Positions 48,591 to 60,638 of a stretch of DNA of 64,000 nt are shown here, one piece after another. A model generated the notes under the pieces. It saw only the letters and a list, made by a program, of their open reading frames with translations, did no database searches and was not told the DNA's origin. Where the stretch lies: positions 1,116,001 through 1,180,000 of the forward strand of contig JAHLEZ010000011.1 in the NCBI GenBank assembly GCA_020726505.1, given 5' to 3'. Origin of the DNA: Leptodontidium sp. MPI-SDFR-AT-0119. Lineage: Eukaryota > Ascomycota > Leotiomycetes > Helotiales > Leptodontidiaceae. The translations under genes were made by a program, and so were the position numbers. How positions within the stretch are numbered: position 1 is the stretch's first letter; each line of letters opens with the position of its first letter.

Positions 48591-49040
48591 ATGGCCTCGA
48601 CGACGGAACTCGAGCATGTCAAGGGTGTTTGGGAGCGGATGAGAGGGAATAGTCCCATCTACGACTTCCTTCTTTCCAACGCTGAGCTAATATCCGCGAC
48701 CAAAGGAAGCATCACCGCACATTTGACCCTTGGAAAGAATCATGTCAACTCTCGAGGGACAATACACGGAGCAGTGAGTGCCGCTTTGGTGGATTGGAGT
48801 GGAGGCCTGGCAATTGCTACACATGGTATGGAGAAGACAGGAGCGAGCATCGATATCCACGTTACATATATTGGAACTGCCCAAGTTGGAGAGACGCTTG
48901 AAATCGAGGCTCTTGCAAATAAGGTGGGCAGATCTGTTGCCTTTACAACGATCAGGATCTCTAAGTTGGTTGATGGCAAGCCGGGTCCCATGGTTGCAAC
49001 TGCCTCGCACACCAAATACATCTCGCAGCCAAAGCAATGA
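48591..49040 (+). CDS. Hotdog-fold acyl-CoA thioesterase (PaaI/THEM2-like)
   Basis: A single exon of 149 aa. The protein hydrolyses acyl-CoA thioesters and acts as a small oligomer. The active-site pattern of human THEM2 is conserved with identical spacing: Asn53 (HVNSRGT), His59 in TIHGAVSAA, Asp68 in ALVDWSGG and Ser86 in TGASIDIHVTY. These match THEM2 Asn50, His56, Asp65 and Ser83. The C-terminal strands include GETLEIEALANKVGRSVAFT and PMVATASHTKYI. The length is normal for the family. There is no clear targeting peptide, although the N-terminus could hide one. The chain-length preference is unknown. Confidence 0.93.
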   Translation: MASTTELEHVKGVWERMRGNSPIYDFLLSNAELISATKGSITAHLTLGKNHVNSRGTIHGAVSAALVDWSGGLAIATHGMEKTGASIDIHVTYIGTAQVGETLEIEALANKVGRSVAFTTIRISKLVDGKPGPMVATASHTKYISQPKQ

Positions 49041-49713
49041 ACAGGAGCAGGGAATGGAACCAGTCTTGACATTCATGATTGCTGGTTACAAGGAGAGCTG
49101 GCGAATAGAGTTTTGATCGCAAGAGCACACACCTAGACTTGGTAGACTTACAGTAGATATAAACCTAGAGACTTCAGGAAAGGAAGCAATAGGACAGTGA
49201 ATAGAAAATCATTTTCAACTTCGCTTGTTCTATTGTCTCCCAAGGTGTATTAAGCCCCCTTTGGCAAGTGAACGAGAAATACTCAACAATTTATTCGACT
49301 TTGGTGGTATGAGGCTTACCAAGAGGGCCATATAGGAGTTGTAAAGGTACGGAATACAGTATGAAGCTTGCCTCTCGTGTTGCCTCATGATTCTCAGCAG
49401 CCATGAGGCCAACCCAACCAAGCCTTTGCCAGATTTATGGCCCAGCAATGCTCTAAGACTATACTCATGGAAATTCTCAATTCAATACGGCAGTTTCCCT
49501 TCCCCCCTGAGTCAATATTCCTAACAGCATATGCAATGCAATCCAACAGGCGTGGAAGTTAATTTAGTATCAGCCATCCTGGTGTGCCGTCACAAAAGAA
49601 AAGTCCAGATAAAGATTTCGCTAAAACTTTTTCCTCTTCAACAAAACATCAACAATACCACAACCAAAAGTTCTCGGATTTCTCTCTGCACCATAGGCTC
49701 TCACCTTCTCAAG
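49041..49713. other. Spacer, no gene seen
   Basis: The 3' region of the thioesterase gene and the promoter of the RING protein gene. Nothing else is supported. Confidence 0.6.
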
Positions 49714-50752
49714 ATGCCTAAGTGTAGATCTTGTGAGCAACCGCTCGTAATCGAGCTGGATCCCGAATCGTTCGACGAGGCAACTTCTTCCTCGGTTGGA
49801 CAAGCTTCTTCTGCCCCAGATGATCTGCTTCTCAGATGTGGCTGTCACTTTCATTGGTATGTTAAGTCACTCTGTTACATCTTCTCATACAAACGATCAG
49901 CTCTGAAGATAGGAGATCGAGGCCCTTTTGGGCCGAGAGAGCTTTATTAATTTCAATGAGCATCACGTGTCTATGGGTTCATCTAAAATCTCCGGAGAGC
50001 GACTTTAGCAGCCATCTACGAATTCAGTCACTAACAAGCTCGTAGGCAATGTCTTCTAGACGAATCTCCTGAAATTGCACTTTCTCTTGCATGCCCAGCA
50101 TGCCAAAACTCCATCGTATCAACGGCCCCAGGTCCTTCTGCTACAAACAGCATGGTACCACCCACCTCCCCTCAACCACAGGTCATCACAAGATATCACA
50201 ACGAGGGTGGTATCCAGGAGAACCTCGACATCTTGCCCTTGATCACTGAGGAGGCTTACTTGGATGCCAACCCTGCTGCTCGACCAGCCAGGGCGTTCAT
50301 GAGTACGTTATTCATAATCTACCTCACACGTACTGTTGCTTGGTGGTTAACTATTCTTTGTAGCTATGTGTGGAGAAGGCGATGTTACAGGCGTTGTTGA
50401 GCTCCTAAAGGCTCTCGAGGAGGAACCAGATGAGGGAGACATGTCACCAGCCGAGCTCCTGAGATTCCAAGATCCTCTCGATGGCATGAAGACTGGATTA
50501 CATGTGGCTATTGAGAGATCTCAGCAAGAAGCTGTCTGGCTTATACTCTGGCTTGCCTCGTCCCTGCAAACCCATGCATTCCCGGATGAAGTGGCTCAAG
50601 CTGCAGAGAGCCTCGAAGCTGGAAGGGAGACTGCCAATGGGGTTGATATTAGAGGATTGAGGGATGAGCAAGGACGCAGTGGAGAGGATATTGCTGGCGG
50701 CATGGGTAACATATGGGCAGGCTTGCTGGCTGCGGGAATTCTTAGGGGCTGA
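49714..50752 (+). CDS. RING-type zinc-binding protein
   Basis: Three exons (49714..49856, 50046..50302, 50364..50752) encode 262 aa. The start is the ATG at 49714, after a leader that itself has other open frames. The N-terminal zinc-binding module has Cys4-x2-Cys7, Cys42-x-Cys44-His45-x-His47-x2-Cys50 and Cys64-x2-Cys67 (ACPAC). This fits a variant RING finger with a long first loop, and intron 1 cuts it between His47 and Cys50. The middle is Ser/Pro-rich. The C-terminal part (MCGEGDVTGVVELLKALEE, then GLHVAIERSQQEAVWLILWLAS) looks like ankyrin-type helical repeats: GDVTGVVELL resembles an ankyrin first helix. RING proteins are usually E3 ubiquitin ligases; ligase activity here is inference. 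The C-terminus resembles a possible substrate-binding region. Intron 1 is 189 nt, longer than most here. Confidence 0.85.
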
Positions 50753-52354
50753 GAGGTGAGAACGCTTAGAGTTGTAGTAGGGACGCAATGGATTTTAAGA
50801 TACCATAAATCTCATTCGATTTGCGCTTCTGACCAACCGTCGCCATCACTGTTAAGCCCGGAATGCCGGGATTCGGGCCACATGTACCAGCTCCAGCTCC
50901 ACCTTGTGACATTGGTTGCCATGAGCTTAAATATTAATTTCGCAAGTAAGTGAAACTCAACGTTTTGATTGGAAATGAGGAAGCTGTCAGGTATTCCGGG
51001 ACTCGGGAAGAAGTGGAGGAAGAGCAGAATATGCCTCTGAAGAGCCGAGAAAGATTACGAAGAAAACAGGCTTTTGATTTCAAAATGGCTCACGGGCAGA
51101 CTCCGAAGTCCAGCTTCAGTTATGCCACATGGGACACATGGGATCTTGACAAAGCTTTCATATGATATGACCAGGGACTTTTACAAGGTTGCTTATTTTA
51201 GGTGGTAACAGGATATACGTGGATACGACCATACGATGCGATGCGATACGAGAATCGGACAAGGCAGTGTGCCAATACATTTTTGTTTCACGCTCTTTCT
51301 TCTCGAAAGGATAATAACAGAAACAGCTGTACCATAGCCTCTAGTCGACTCTCAGTAGAAGAGACATGCAGATAGATATTGGAAGATTGAAGTGAACACG
51401 GATGTCGGCTCTGCTCACTTTTCATCAGAGTCAAATGACGTCACATTAACTTTTCCAAGAGAACCCAAATCCATCCCATCCCACAGCAACCTTCGAGCTT
51501 ATTGTAGATCATATGCCAAAGTGCCGTAAACCACCGGCCAGCCGTTTCCACGATGTTGAACGATTGCTCTACGTGATTGGGATGATTGCTCTGCCTCGGC
51601 AGCATATGAGCTCCGTTCCGTACCTCCCTACCCACCTACATAATAAACGGTACTCCTTTCATGGCTTTTGTACCCCACGAGTGAGTACGTACGTACAACA
51701 GTCAATCCCATCATCCCTTTCGAATTCACGTTATCGTGAATCCCAACTGCACCTAGGTACTGTTCTGCCATAGCAAGCCTGTTCTCGTCCCCTCACTCTC
51801 TCCGCTGAAATCGGCCTCTCACCTCATTCCACTCCACTCCACTCGTCTCTCCTTTCCCCTCGCTCCCAACCAAACACAAACCTTCAGATCGCCGAAGATA
51901 CCGGCAACCCACAACTCGTTTCTCCTGACTCAAAAAACTCATATAAACGACAACCGCGACCTAAAGCCCTTTCATCTCATGCTGATCTAAGCTAGTTCTA
52001 GCTCAATGCAACCTTAATGATCGCCGCGGCTCAGCCTTGCGCCTCACTGATCGTCCGAGTAAGCCACATCTCTCAAGAACAGCATCTCCTTTATATGGAG
52101 ATAGAGATTCGCGTTTCTACAACACTGGATGACCTCTGACAGCTTTCTAGAAAACGAAGCCACGGAGAACTACTGTGCTGATTGGTCTGACCTAAGACTC
52201 GCCAAAGTTTGAGCAGTCGCCACTGAAACAACTGCATTTGTTCTCTCGCCCCTTTAGCAGATCCGCCTTCTGAACTCAACAGACCGTCTTTTCATTGCTT
52301 TAAATCTTACTATTCTATTATCCGGAGAGAGAAAGAACTTCGAGAACCTCGAAA
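50753..52354. other. Spacer with promoter of the acyltransferase gene
   Basis: About 1.6 kb with no supported gene. A pyrimidine-rich stretch at about 51.78-51.87 kb (repeated CCACTC units) suits a core promoter or leader. CACCTAGGTAC lies at 51750..51760. Confidence 0.6.
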
Positions 52355-55067
52355 ATGCCTGGAAGTCTGGCCACCGTCAGGTCTGCGCTGGAACCGTCAA
52401 GTCGTTCCTCTTCAACCGACGCGCTGCAACTAGTCGGAGAACTCGGCCCAGATGGCATTGCCAATCTTTCAGCAGACCCCAATTACTCTCCTCCAAGCCG
52501 CTCAAATCCTCCACGGTCCCTGAAAGCAGCTTTGGATGCTGCGGAACCTAGGCGAGACAGCTCTGGTTATACCACCTCTGATAGTTCTGAAGAAGACTAC
52601 GATGCCCTGAGGCATGAGCCGTCTGCTGTTATTGTTGGTAGCAAGGGTGGCGGCTTTGAGAAGGAGAGTATAGAGAAGTCGGGTCTTGGAATCAATGTGA
52701 ATCGGACTTATGAAGATATCAAGACCCCTGCAAAGTCACGACCTACCCCAACGAGATTGAAGAGTATACCGGTTACTCTCAACAAGTTGAGTGAGAAGGG
52801 GCGTTACATCTTGACGGCAGATGATGAAGCTTTGAGAGAGATTTTGAGGGTGGGGATTGAACGAGTAAGTCCCTTTTTTCCCGGTCTTTCAATTCATGAT
52901 GCACCTCGTTCGTATTGTCCGGAGGGTTAGAAACTTTTACACCCCTCGTCCCAAATATATGCTGGAAGAGTAAATTTGGTCGGGTATCAAGCTAATTGGC
53001 GTTAGGAGAAAAACCCGGACAAGAAAAGGAGAAAGAAGTTCAGCGACTTAGTCTTCACTCGCCAGTTCACAGCCTTTGATCGTCAAAACACAGCCAGTGC
53101 GGATTCGCCTTTCCACGGCTTCTTTACCCTCTTCTGGCTTGGAACTGCAATTTGTGAGTACAATCTGTGGCCCATTCATCTTTCTATTACGTGTTTCGAG
53201 CCCGCCGCCACCCCTCGCTAGAGAGACCTTGAAGCTTGTTCGAGATTACCTGTGTTTGAAACCCCCAATACTCACTCCAACAACAGATTGCGCAAGACTG
53301 GCTGCTGAGAACTGGACCAAGCATGGAAATTTCCTGGGGACAAACGAGATCGCAGGCCTTATGTTTCATCGAGATGTAATGGTCCTGGGTCTTTCTGATG
53401 GAGTTATGTGTGGAGCTACTGGTTTTGGACTGGTCCTCCAGAAGCTCGTTAATGCTGGGGTCGTTAATTGGAACAAAGAAGGATGGATCATCCAGAGTGT
53501 GAGTGACGAAAACACAGATTTAGTTAAGAGACTGCTTATAGTATTACTAGGTGTGGGAGCTGATGTTCATCGTACTCGTCCTCGAGTGGACCTTATTCCG
53601 AGAGTGGCCTTGGACGCACACAGTTTTCTTCGTGCTCCATGGTCTTGTCATGCTCATGAAGCAGCATTCGTATGCATTCTGTGAGTGCAAGGAAATAATT
53701 TGTAATCATAGGAGGCGGTCGCTAATGGCTTCGCAGATAATGGTCACCTCTCAGAGACTTACAAAATTCGGCACACACTGGAGCGCAAGCTGAAGCAGCT
53801 TGATAGTACCGAGCCTGTGAAAACACCTTCAGAAACCACACCAAGAGTGTCTTCAATGTCCACCTCCTACCTTGATCACCGACCCACGGCATCTGACCTG
53901 AATCAACGAAGGCAATACAGAAGAAGCTCAATGGATGGAGATTCAAACCTGAAAGAAGTCGCCGCTGCTATTGAATCTGGGGAGCCTCTTGATGTGGATC
54001 AGATTCAGACCTTTGCCCGCATCATGAAGTGGGAAATCGACGCTCTGTCAGAAGACTTGAAAGGAAAATCGTCAAGCGGTAGTAACTCTTACCCCGAGAA
54101 TTTGACGATAGCCAATCACTATGAGTACATTGTTCTCCCAACTTTGGTCTACGAACTTGAATATCCTCGATCGGACAAGATCAATTGGTACTACGTTGCT
54201 GAGAAAGTCATTGCCGTTTTCGGTGTGCTGGTAAGACTCCTATTGCAATCTCATTGTTGTTCTACCCCATTTAGCTTCGGGGGTACTAATTGGGATCGTA
54301 GACTATTATGAATCTTGTCAGCCAGTCGTATATCTACCCAGTTGTAGTCCGGACAATAGAGATGAAAGACGCTGGAATGACACTACCAGAACGACTAAAG
54401 GTCTTCCCGTGGATTCTCAGTGATCTGATGTTTCCATTTATGACCGAGTACATGCTAGTAAGTTATCGCCTGTCTAAGCGATACCTATTCCACCTCCCGC
54501 ATCCCGATATTGACAAGATAATTCTTCTAGACTTGGTACGTTATCTGGGAGCTGATTCTGAACGTCCTCGCCGAAGTTACGTACTTTGCGGACCGTGGAT
54601 TCTACGCGGATTGGTGGAACAGCATTTCTTGGGATCAATTTGCCCGAGATTGGAACAGACCAGTGAGTCCAAGCCAATACCTTCTAATCAGAACAATTGT
54701 TGACAAATAAACAGGTTCACAATTTCCTTCTCCGCCACGTCTACCACTCCTCCATCTCTTCAATGCAAGTCAACAAGAAGACTGCTACACTAATAACCTT
54801 CTTCCTCAGTGCTTGTGTCCGTGAGTGAAATGCGATTGTCCGATACCAAAACCCTGCTGACTTTAATTCTCAGATGAGCTCGTCATGTGGTGCCTCTTCA
54901 AGAAACTACGCGGATATCTCCTCTTTCTCCAGATGATGCAACTCCCTCTTGTGTCTCTCAGTCGCACACGTTGGCTGAAGGGCAGAGCGACGCTAGGAAA
55001 CCTGATCTTCTGGATTGGGATCTTCACTGGGCCAAGTCTTCTTTGCTCTCTTTACTTGATCATCTGA
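52355..55067 (+). CDS. Sterol O-acyltransferase (ACAT/Are family, MBOAT)
   Basis: Nine exons (52355..52864, 53006..53153, 53287..53498, 53551..53680, 53737..54230, 54302..54457, 54531..54662, 54715..54820, 54874..55067) encode 693 aa, all in consistent phase. The enzyme joins fatty acyl-CoA to sterol, making steryl esters for lipid droplets in the endoplasmic reticulum. A disordered N-terminus of about 170 residues precedes KKFSDLVFTRQFTAFDRQN and then TM segments (FHGFFTLFWLGTAI). Family motifs: NWTKHGNFLGTNEI, LWELMFIVLVLEW-type TM, HGLVMLMKQHSYAFYNG, then a Ser-rich cytosolic loop. Near residues 574-580 is FYADWWN, the ACAT substrate-binding motif, followed by WNRPVHNFLLRHVY. His630 in SACVHELVM is the MBOAT catalytic histidine. 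The length is normal. Intron 2 was set by phase: the alternative acceptor near the in-frame LKLVRDY stretch breaks the frame. Confidence 0.94.
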
Positions 55068-55915
55068 TCATCCTACGAATGCGATGTAGAGTGATTTGAT
55101 GTATTTGTTCGGTTTTGGCTCTGGATTTGGCTTTGCAGCTTTCGGATCGTTGTTTATATACCCCTGAAATTCTACTCTTTTATTTGACTCTTGTTGTTGT
55201 GGAGGACATGTTTGGAGTTGCTTGTAATTCGTATATGGTTGCTCCATGTGTATTATCTAGCCCACAGTGATTTGTCCTGCGATTGGGGCTGCTGTTTATT
55301 GACTCGGCTATCAGGGTCAAGTGGTGAAGATAAATTGACAGACCATTGGAATTCACCAAGATTCGAGCACAGCCCGACTTTCAAATGCGAAGAATTGATC
55401 AGCTTGTCTGGAAATAACTTCAAGTCAAAAATTGGCATTTTCGTGAGTGCTACAAATTCCCAGGATACGAATTTAAATGCCCAATTCGGAGTCGGCACTT
55501 TTGGTTCGTTATACGGTAAATATTTCATGAATGTAGGCCTAGTAACCCCAACTTCACAGGCTGTATTTAATCCGTGACAAAGCCATCCAGGACACAACTA
55601 TTATTTTATTTCTCTCTGTGAAACTATGAGCTCCAATGATTCTGGACATCGAACCACAGAACCACCGGTGTCTATCACATGATACCACAGCAAGCCATCA
55701 AGCCACCCCTGTCAGCCTTGCAGCAGCTGGCATCGTCATGAATTGGCGAACTGCCCTGAGCATCGACCTGAGCTGCCCTGCCCTGCCGGCACAAACGCGA
55801 CAGCTATATCTCAACCCCACAGTTGTGTTTCATTATCTGCAGGCAAACGCGGCAATGGCTTGGTCACTTTAATCTAGAGCTGGGAGGCGCCGTGTATTTT
55901 CTTTCTTCCTTCCAG
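55068..55915. other. Spacer between two lipid-enzyme genes
   Basis: About 0.85 kb including the 3' region of the acyltransferase gene and the unresolved 5' end of the DDHD lipase gene. A small upstream coding exon of the lipase may lie here, for example the ATG at about 55626, but no donor with good consensus was found. Confidence 0.5.
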
Positions 55916-58900
55916 AGCTCTCTCTTCTCCTCACAAACACAAACCGTCAAGTTGGCCGGATATCTCAAGAGTCTCGCACAGCAAGCCAAAAACGTCCCCA
56001 AATACCTCCCTGCAGGTGTCCTCAAAGCTGCCTCCGCTCTCGACTGGTCCAGTAAGACGGGCGTGGCCGGTCGGCTTGACCGCCGAGCCAGCAGGATGGA
56101 GTCCACGCCTGAAAGCAAGTCTGAGAAGCCAGAGAAATCCTACTTGTCCACAGCTGTCGATTCGATCTCTCCGTGGGGTGGCTCCCGCTCCTCCACACCC
56201 AAACCTGCATCTGCCACGGTCCCTGGAGAAGGATCCGGCCTGAAGCATCAGCGGGGAGGAGATCATACTACGCAGAATTGGCATGGGTTCAGCTCGAAGA
56301 GATACCCTCCCGATTGCCCTCCGTTGAATGCTAGGTGGTTCCATGCTGTAGACGTATGTCCAGAGCTGCAATCTGCCGCAGTTCCTCTCGGTGTAGAAGC
56401 TAATTCTAGCACATTAGATACCAAAGAGGAAACCCAAATTGCTGAAGAATACTGAGGAGAACGCGAAGCCGCCAGGTGTACCCAAGAAGTTCATTACATT
56501 CTCTGTCCACGACAGCCGTTCAATAGAAACTGCATATCAGAAACTCGCAGATGAATATGATGACCCCGGGAGAGAGTTACGGCAGAAGGGGGAGGACTAT
56601 ACCAGCGGAAGCCAGTCGCCGTCAACTCCTGGGAGAAAAACAAACACAAGCATAGATGAGGCTGGACTAGATGCAAATGCTGGCGGTAAAGTTCGGGTGC
56701 CGGTCCAAGAGGACTTCCTGTTCGATGTGGATATCGAGCAGCGAGAGCTGAGCCCTCTATACTGGCTTGGTCCAATATACGAAGTTCGTCGTGGATCGTG
56801 GTTTTACCAAGAGGGCTCGACATTGAGACCTTGTGAAGAGAACCTGGCCTATCAACTGGAGGAAGGATACCTGAAAGTCATGCCGTTTCGGTATCCCAAA
56901 GTAAGCCCATTCCAGATTGATATCATTCTTCTTCATCCATACAGGGATATGTCACAAGATGCACTTGTAGCATTCGACATACATTACTTGCTAACATGCT
57001 CTGTAAGGCTCCAGAGAAGTTGAACCTCAAGACGGGAGATGAGCCAAGGTCTTTAGCACTTTCCGGGGCATTCGGCCGGAATCGAGCTGGATCGGGTGAA
57101 ATCACCCCTAAAGCATCAACTGAAAACCTGAGAGCAGCCAACCAGCAAGCGCTCGATGATGCTACTAACAAAATGAAAGATGCTCCACCCCCGAATCCGC
57201 ATCAGCCACAAAGCTACCGCCTGTTTGGGACTTATATGAACTCAATCGTAACATATCAAGACTCAACAGTTGCCTGGCTATCAGTAGATTCCATCATGTC
57301 AAGAGTAAGTAGCAGTGTGTACGAGCGATTCGCAGGTGGAGCATATCTAGGTGGGATCAAACTGGTTCGTGGCTATTCAGAAGGCAAGAAGGAAGACAAG
57401 ACTCCAACCACGCCCACGAGTGCGGCAATCAAGGGATCAAACATGCCTCCAGAGCTACAACTCGATGCCAAACAGCAGAAACTACTCAAGAGGCGCTCAG
57501 CTCCTCCAAGCACCAGTCGACAAGAGGTAGAAGACCTCGAGGATTCGGCTATAGCTGCGTTGGCCGGAGAAATTGATACAGACATGGAAGCGGAGGCTGT
57601 TAGGAAGCGAGACGAGAAAGAGATCCAGAATGATTACAATGAACGGGATGGCGAGAATCAAGGAAGAGAAATCGATCATTTGATTCTGGTCACTCACGGG
57701 GTACGTACCAGAACCCCTTTCTCATTGTTTTGTAATACTCCTGCAAATATCATGTCCAAATTTCAGACACTTTGAATCTCTTCAGAGCCTACTTGTATTT
57801 GTCGACCTTGATCAGTGACTGGGCTAGCCTTTCACACATAGATATGCTAACCGAGTATGATAGATTGGCCAAAGACTAGGCATGAGGTACTGCCCAGATT
57901 CATCCCCAGAAGAACTCTACTGACAGCACATGGGTAGAACCGAATCTGTCAACTTCATTCATGACGTGAATGTCCTCAGAAAGACCCTGAAGAGTGTCTA
58001 TGGAAGTAGTGCGGATCTTCAAGCCCTCAATTCCGAGATTGACAAGCTTCCTAAGAATTGTATGGCCTATTCCCTACATATCTTTCAAGTGAGCAATACT
58101 GATGTCTATTAGGTCGAATCCAAGTTCTGCCTGTCTGTTGGCGTCATCTTCTAGACTTTCCAAGGAAGGGTGTTAGACAGAATCGGAGAGAACACGACCT
58201 CGGTGATGCCTTTGGGGATGATGAGGAGTATCCAAGTCTAGAAGATATCACGGTGGAGGGGGTGCCTTTTGTTCGCTCACTCATCACGGACCTGGCTCTT
58301 GATATCCTGCTCTACCAAAGTGCCTACCGTGAGCACATCACCCAGGTACGCTTTTGTCATCTTGGAACTTGCTCGCTCCATGCAGGCTCCCCTGATGTCA
58401 TCGAATCTTTCAAAGACATTTAAAGTGATTCATATGCTAATGACAGAGTAGTTGGTGACAGCAGAGTCAAATCGAGTGTATGATCTCTTCCTCGAACGAA
58501 ATCCTACCTTCAGTGGTAAAGTGAGCCTAATAGGCCACTCACTCGGTTCCGCTATTTTCTTTGATATTCTATGCCGTCAAAAGGAACATCCCCAAAATAC
58601 AGGTAGTCGCCGGGGCCGACATCCAGCCCACAGCAAAACACAGGTGATAGACCTTGACCTCAAATTCCCGGTAGAAGATTTCTATTGTCTGGGATCTCCC
58701 ATTGGACTCTTCCAGATGCTCAAGGGAAGAAGCATTCTTGGGCGGCATCAGAGAGATGATGCTGTTCCTGCCGAATCACCAAGTAGGTTCCTTGGATCCA
58801 TTCTCGAGCATTTGACTGTACTGACTCGCCGTAGTGGATCCAGAAGATATGCAAGACCCCTTTCTTGGATTCGCTTCTGGTGAAAATATATCATCTGTCA

Positions 58901-59952
58901 CAGGCCTGCCCTTGATAGTATCATCGCCGAAGGCTGGACAGCTTTACAACATTTTCGTGAGTGTACTCGAATTTTGAAATGAGATGAAGTTGTGCTAATA
59001 AACTGTAGCATCCCAGCGACCCAATTGCCTACAGACTCGAGCCTCTCATTGCTCCTGCAATGTCAACCCTCAAACCACAGCTACTCCCCTACACCAAGAA
59101 GACAATCTCCGCCAGCGTAAGTGGAATCGGAGCCAAAGTTGGCCAGAGTGTAAGTGGCCTTTGGTCCAGTCTGAGCTCCGGCATAGCCAGCAGTCTCCTG
59201 AACAGGAGTCTCGGACTCACAAGTGACGACGTCGCCCGTATGGAAGCTCCAACTCCCCAACGCAGCGCCTCCAACTCTCTCGGTGCAGGCACGAACATCT
59301 CAGCCGGCGGTGTGATTTCTCACGACGTTCCTGTACCTACCCTTCAAAGAGAGAGCACGAACGAGAAGAAGAGAGCGCTTGCACAGGAGACTGCGGCCGC
59401 AGACAGAGATGGCACAAGCGCGAATGCTCCGACGTTAATTGACGATGAGATCGAGACCCTTTATGCAGGGTTCCAGAAGAGGAGGGAGAGTACCAGTGAT
59501 GCAGAGGAGGACTATTCCGAGGCCGAAACTAGAGGTCGGAAGTTGAGGAGAGAGGAAGCAAAAGTCAGAGCGCTGAACTCGAATGGCAGAGTTGATTACA
59601 GCATTCAGGAGTGAGTACTAACGTTCATCCAGAATTGGGGCAGTTGAAGATACTAACCGACTTTCTTGTAGGAGTGTTCTTGATTTCAATCCAATGAAGT
59701 ATGCCCTCTCACGATTTCTATTTATATGACATATACTGACGTGGTCTAGCACGATCGCAAGCCATCTTTCTTATTGGGCTGATGAAGATGTGAGTCATTT
59801 CATGATGAGCCAGCTGCTGTCAAGACATCGCAACGCTGTTCGCACAGGTAGAGAGGGAAGTAAATAGACTCAAGAATAGAACAGATGCGGCATTGAGATT
59901 CAGAAATTCAGACATTGCCATCGTGCAGATCGTGCCATTCATATACTCCTAG
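55916..59952 (+). CDS. DDHD-domain phospholipase (PA-PLA1-like), 5' end unresolved
   Basis: Twelve exons encode at least 1072 aa: 55916..56353, 56418..56900, 57008..57700, 57864..57886, 57938..58059, 58113..58345, 58452..58782, 58835..58956, 59009..59610, 59672..59698, 59750..59789, 59848..59952. The family removes an acyl chain from phosphatidic acid and similar lipids. Landmarks: [45 protein letters not shown] (WWE-like region), [23 protein letters not shown], and the lipase motif [17 protein letters not shown] with its nucleophile serine in GHSLG. Next come [11 protein letters not shown] and [17 protein letters not shown], the start of the DDHD metal-binding domain, and [17 protein letters not shown] plus [11 protein letters not shown] at its end. 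There is no in-frame ATG before 56095, yet the frame from about 55916 looks coding ([18 protein letters not shown]). A start exon upstream is therefore likely; 56095 is the fallback start. Exons of 23, 27 and 40 nt are unusual. Confidence 0.88.
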
Positions 59953-60638
59953 GGGCCTACATATCCTACCCCGAAGTTAGTGATAAGCTCAGACATTCGA
60001 CTTCCCAGACAGGACCGGCAAGAATAGCAGTATCAAGTCTGTAATTGGGCATGGAAAAGAAGTTGGAAAAGGTGTGAATGAACGGCCGAGCCTGGCATTT
60101 GACGGAGCTAATGACAGGAATCTCAAAATCTGCTGTAGGCAGGTATTTAAATAGAGTAGCAAGGAATAACAAGACATTATTCCAGCCAGCTCCAACAGCG
60201 CCAGTCTCTAGTCTTTACCTAGTTTCTACTTGGCGATCCATATTTCACATTGCAAGGATCACGGACTGCGTATAGACTCATTCATGCCCATGGAAAATCT
60301 GACACTTCGTCTTCAATTTTGGTTCTGCTATCTACTAGCTATTACTAACACCGCCGTTCAAAATTTCGAATTCCAGGATGCCGCTAAGGTAGGTGCTCGC
60401 TCGATCGGGACCGAATCGGGGGCCAACGTGGGGGGCAACAAAATCTAGAAACACAACAGTGAAGTAATCTGCCTGCAAAAGAAAAAGAAAACAACCCAAA
60501 GGCATCGTAGAAACTTTTTGTCCGCCGAAAAAATGTACGCCTTGGGAATATGGGCCGACCTATTACTCAGCTGTATCCAGCTCATCGTGAGTTTGTGGGG
60601 GAGACTCCAAGGTAACTTCGGGTGGGGTATCAGCGAGT
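59953..60638. other. Spacer between convergent genes
   Basis: About 0.7 kb between the stop of the DDHD lipase and the stop of the minus-strand SR factor, so it holds two 3' regions. No supported reading frame is present. Confidence 0.6.

Noticed and set aside
53154..53286. Reading the acyltransferase exon straight through the in-frame stretch LKLVRDYLCLKPP
   Set aside because: The frame differs from exon 2 by one base, while splicing at 53153/53287 restores phase and the family spacing before the NW motif.
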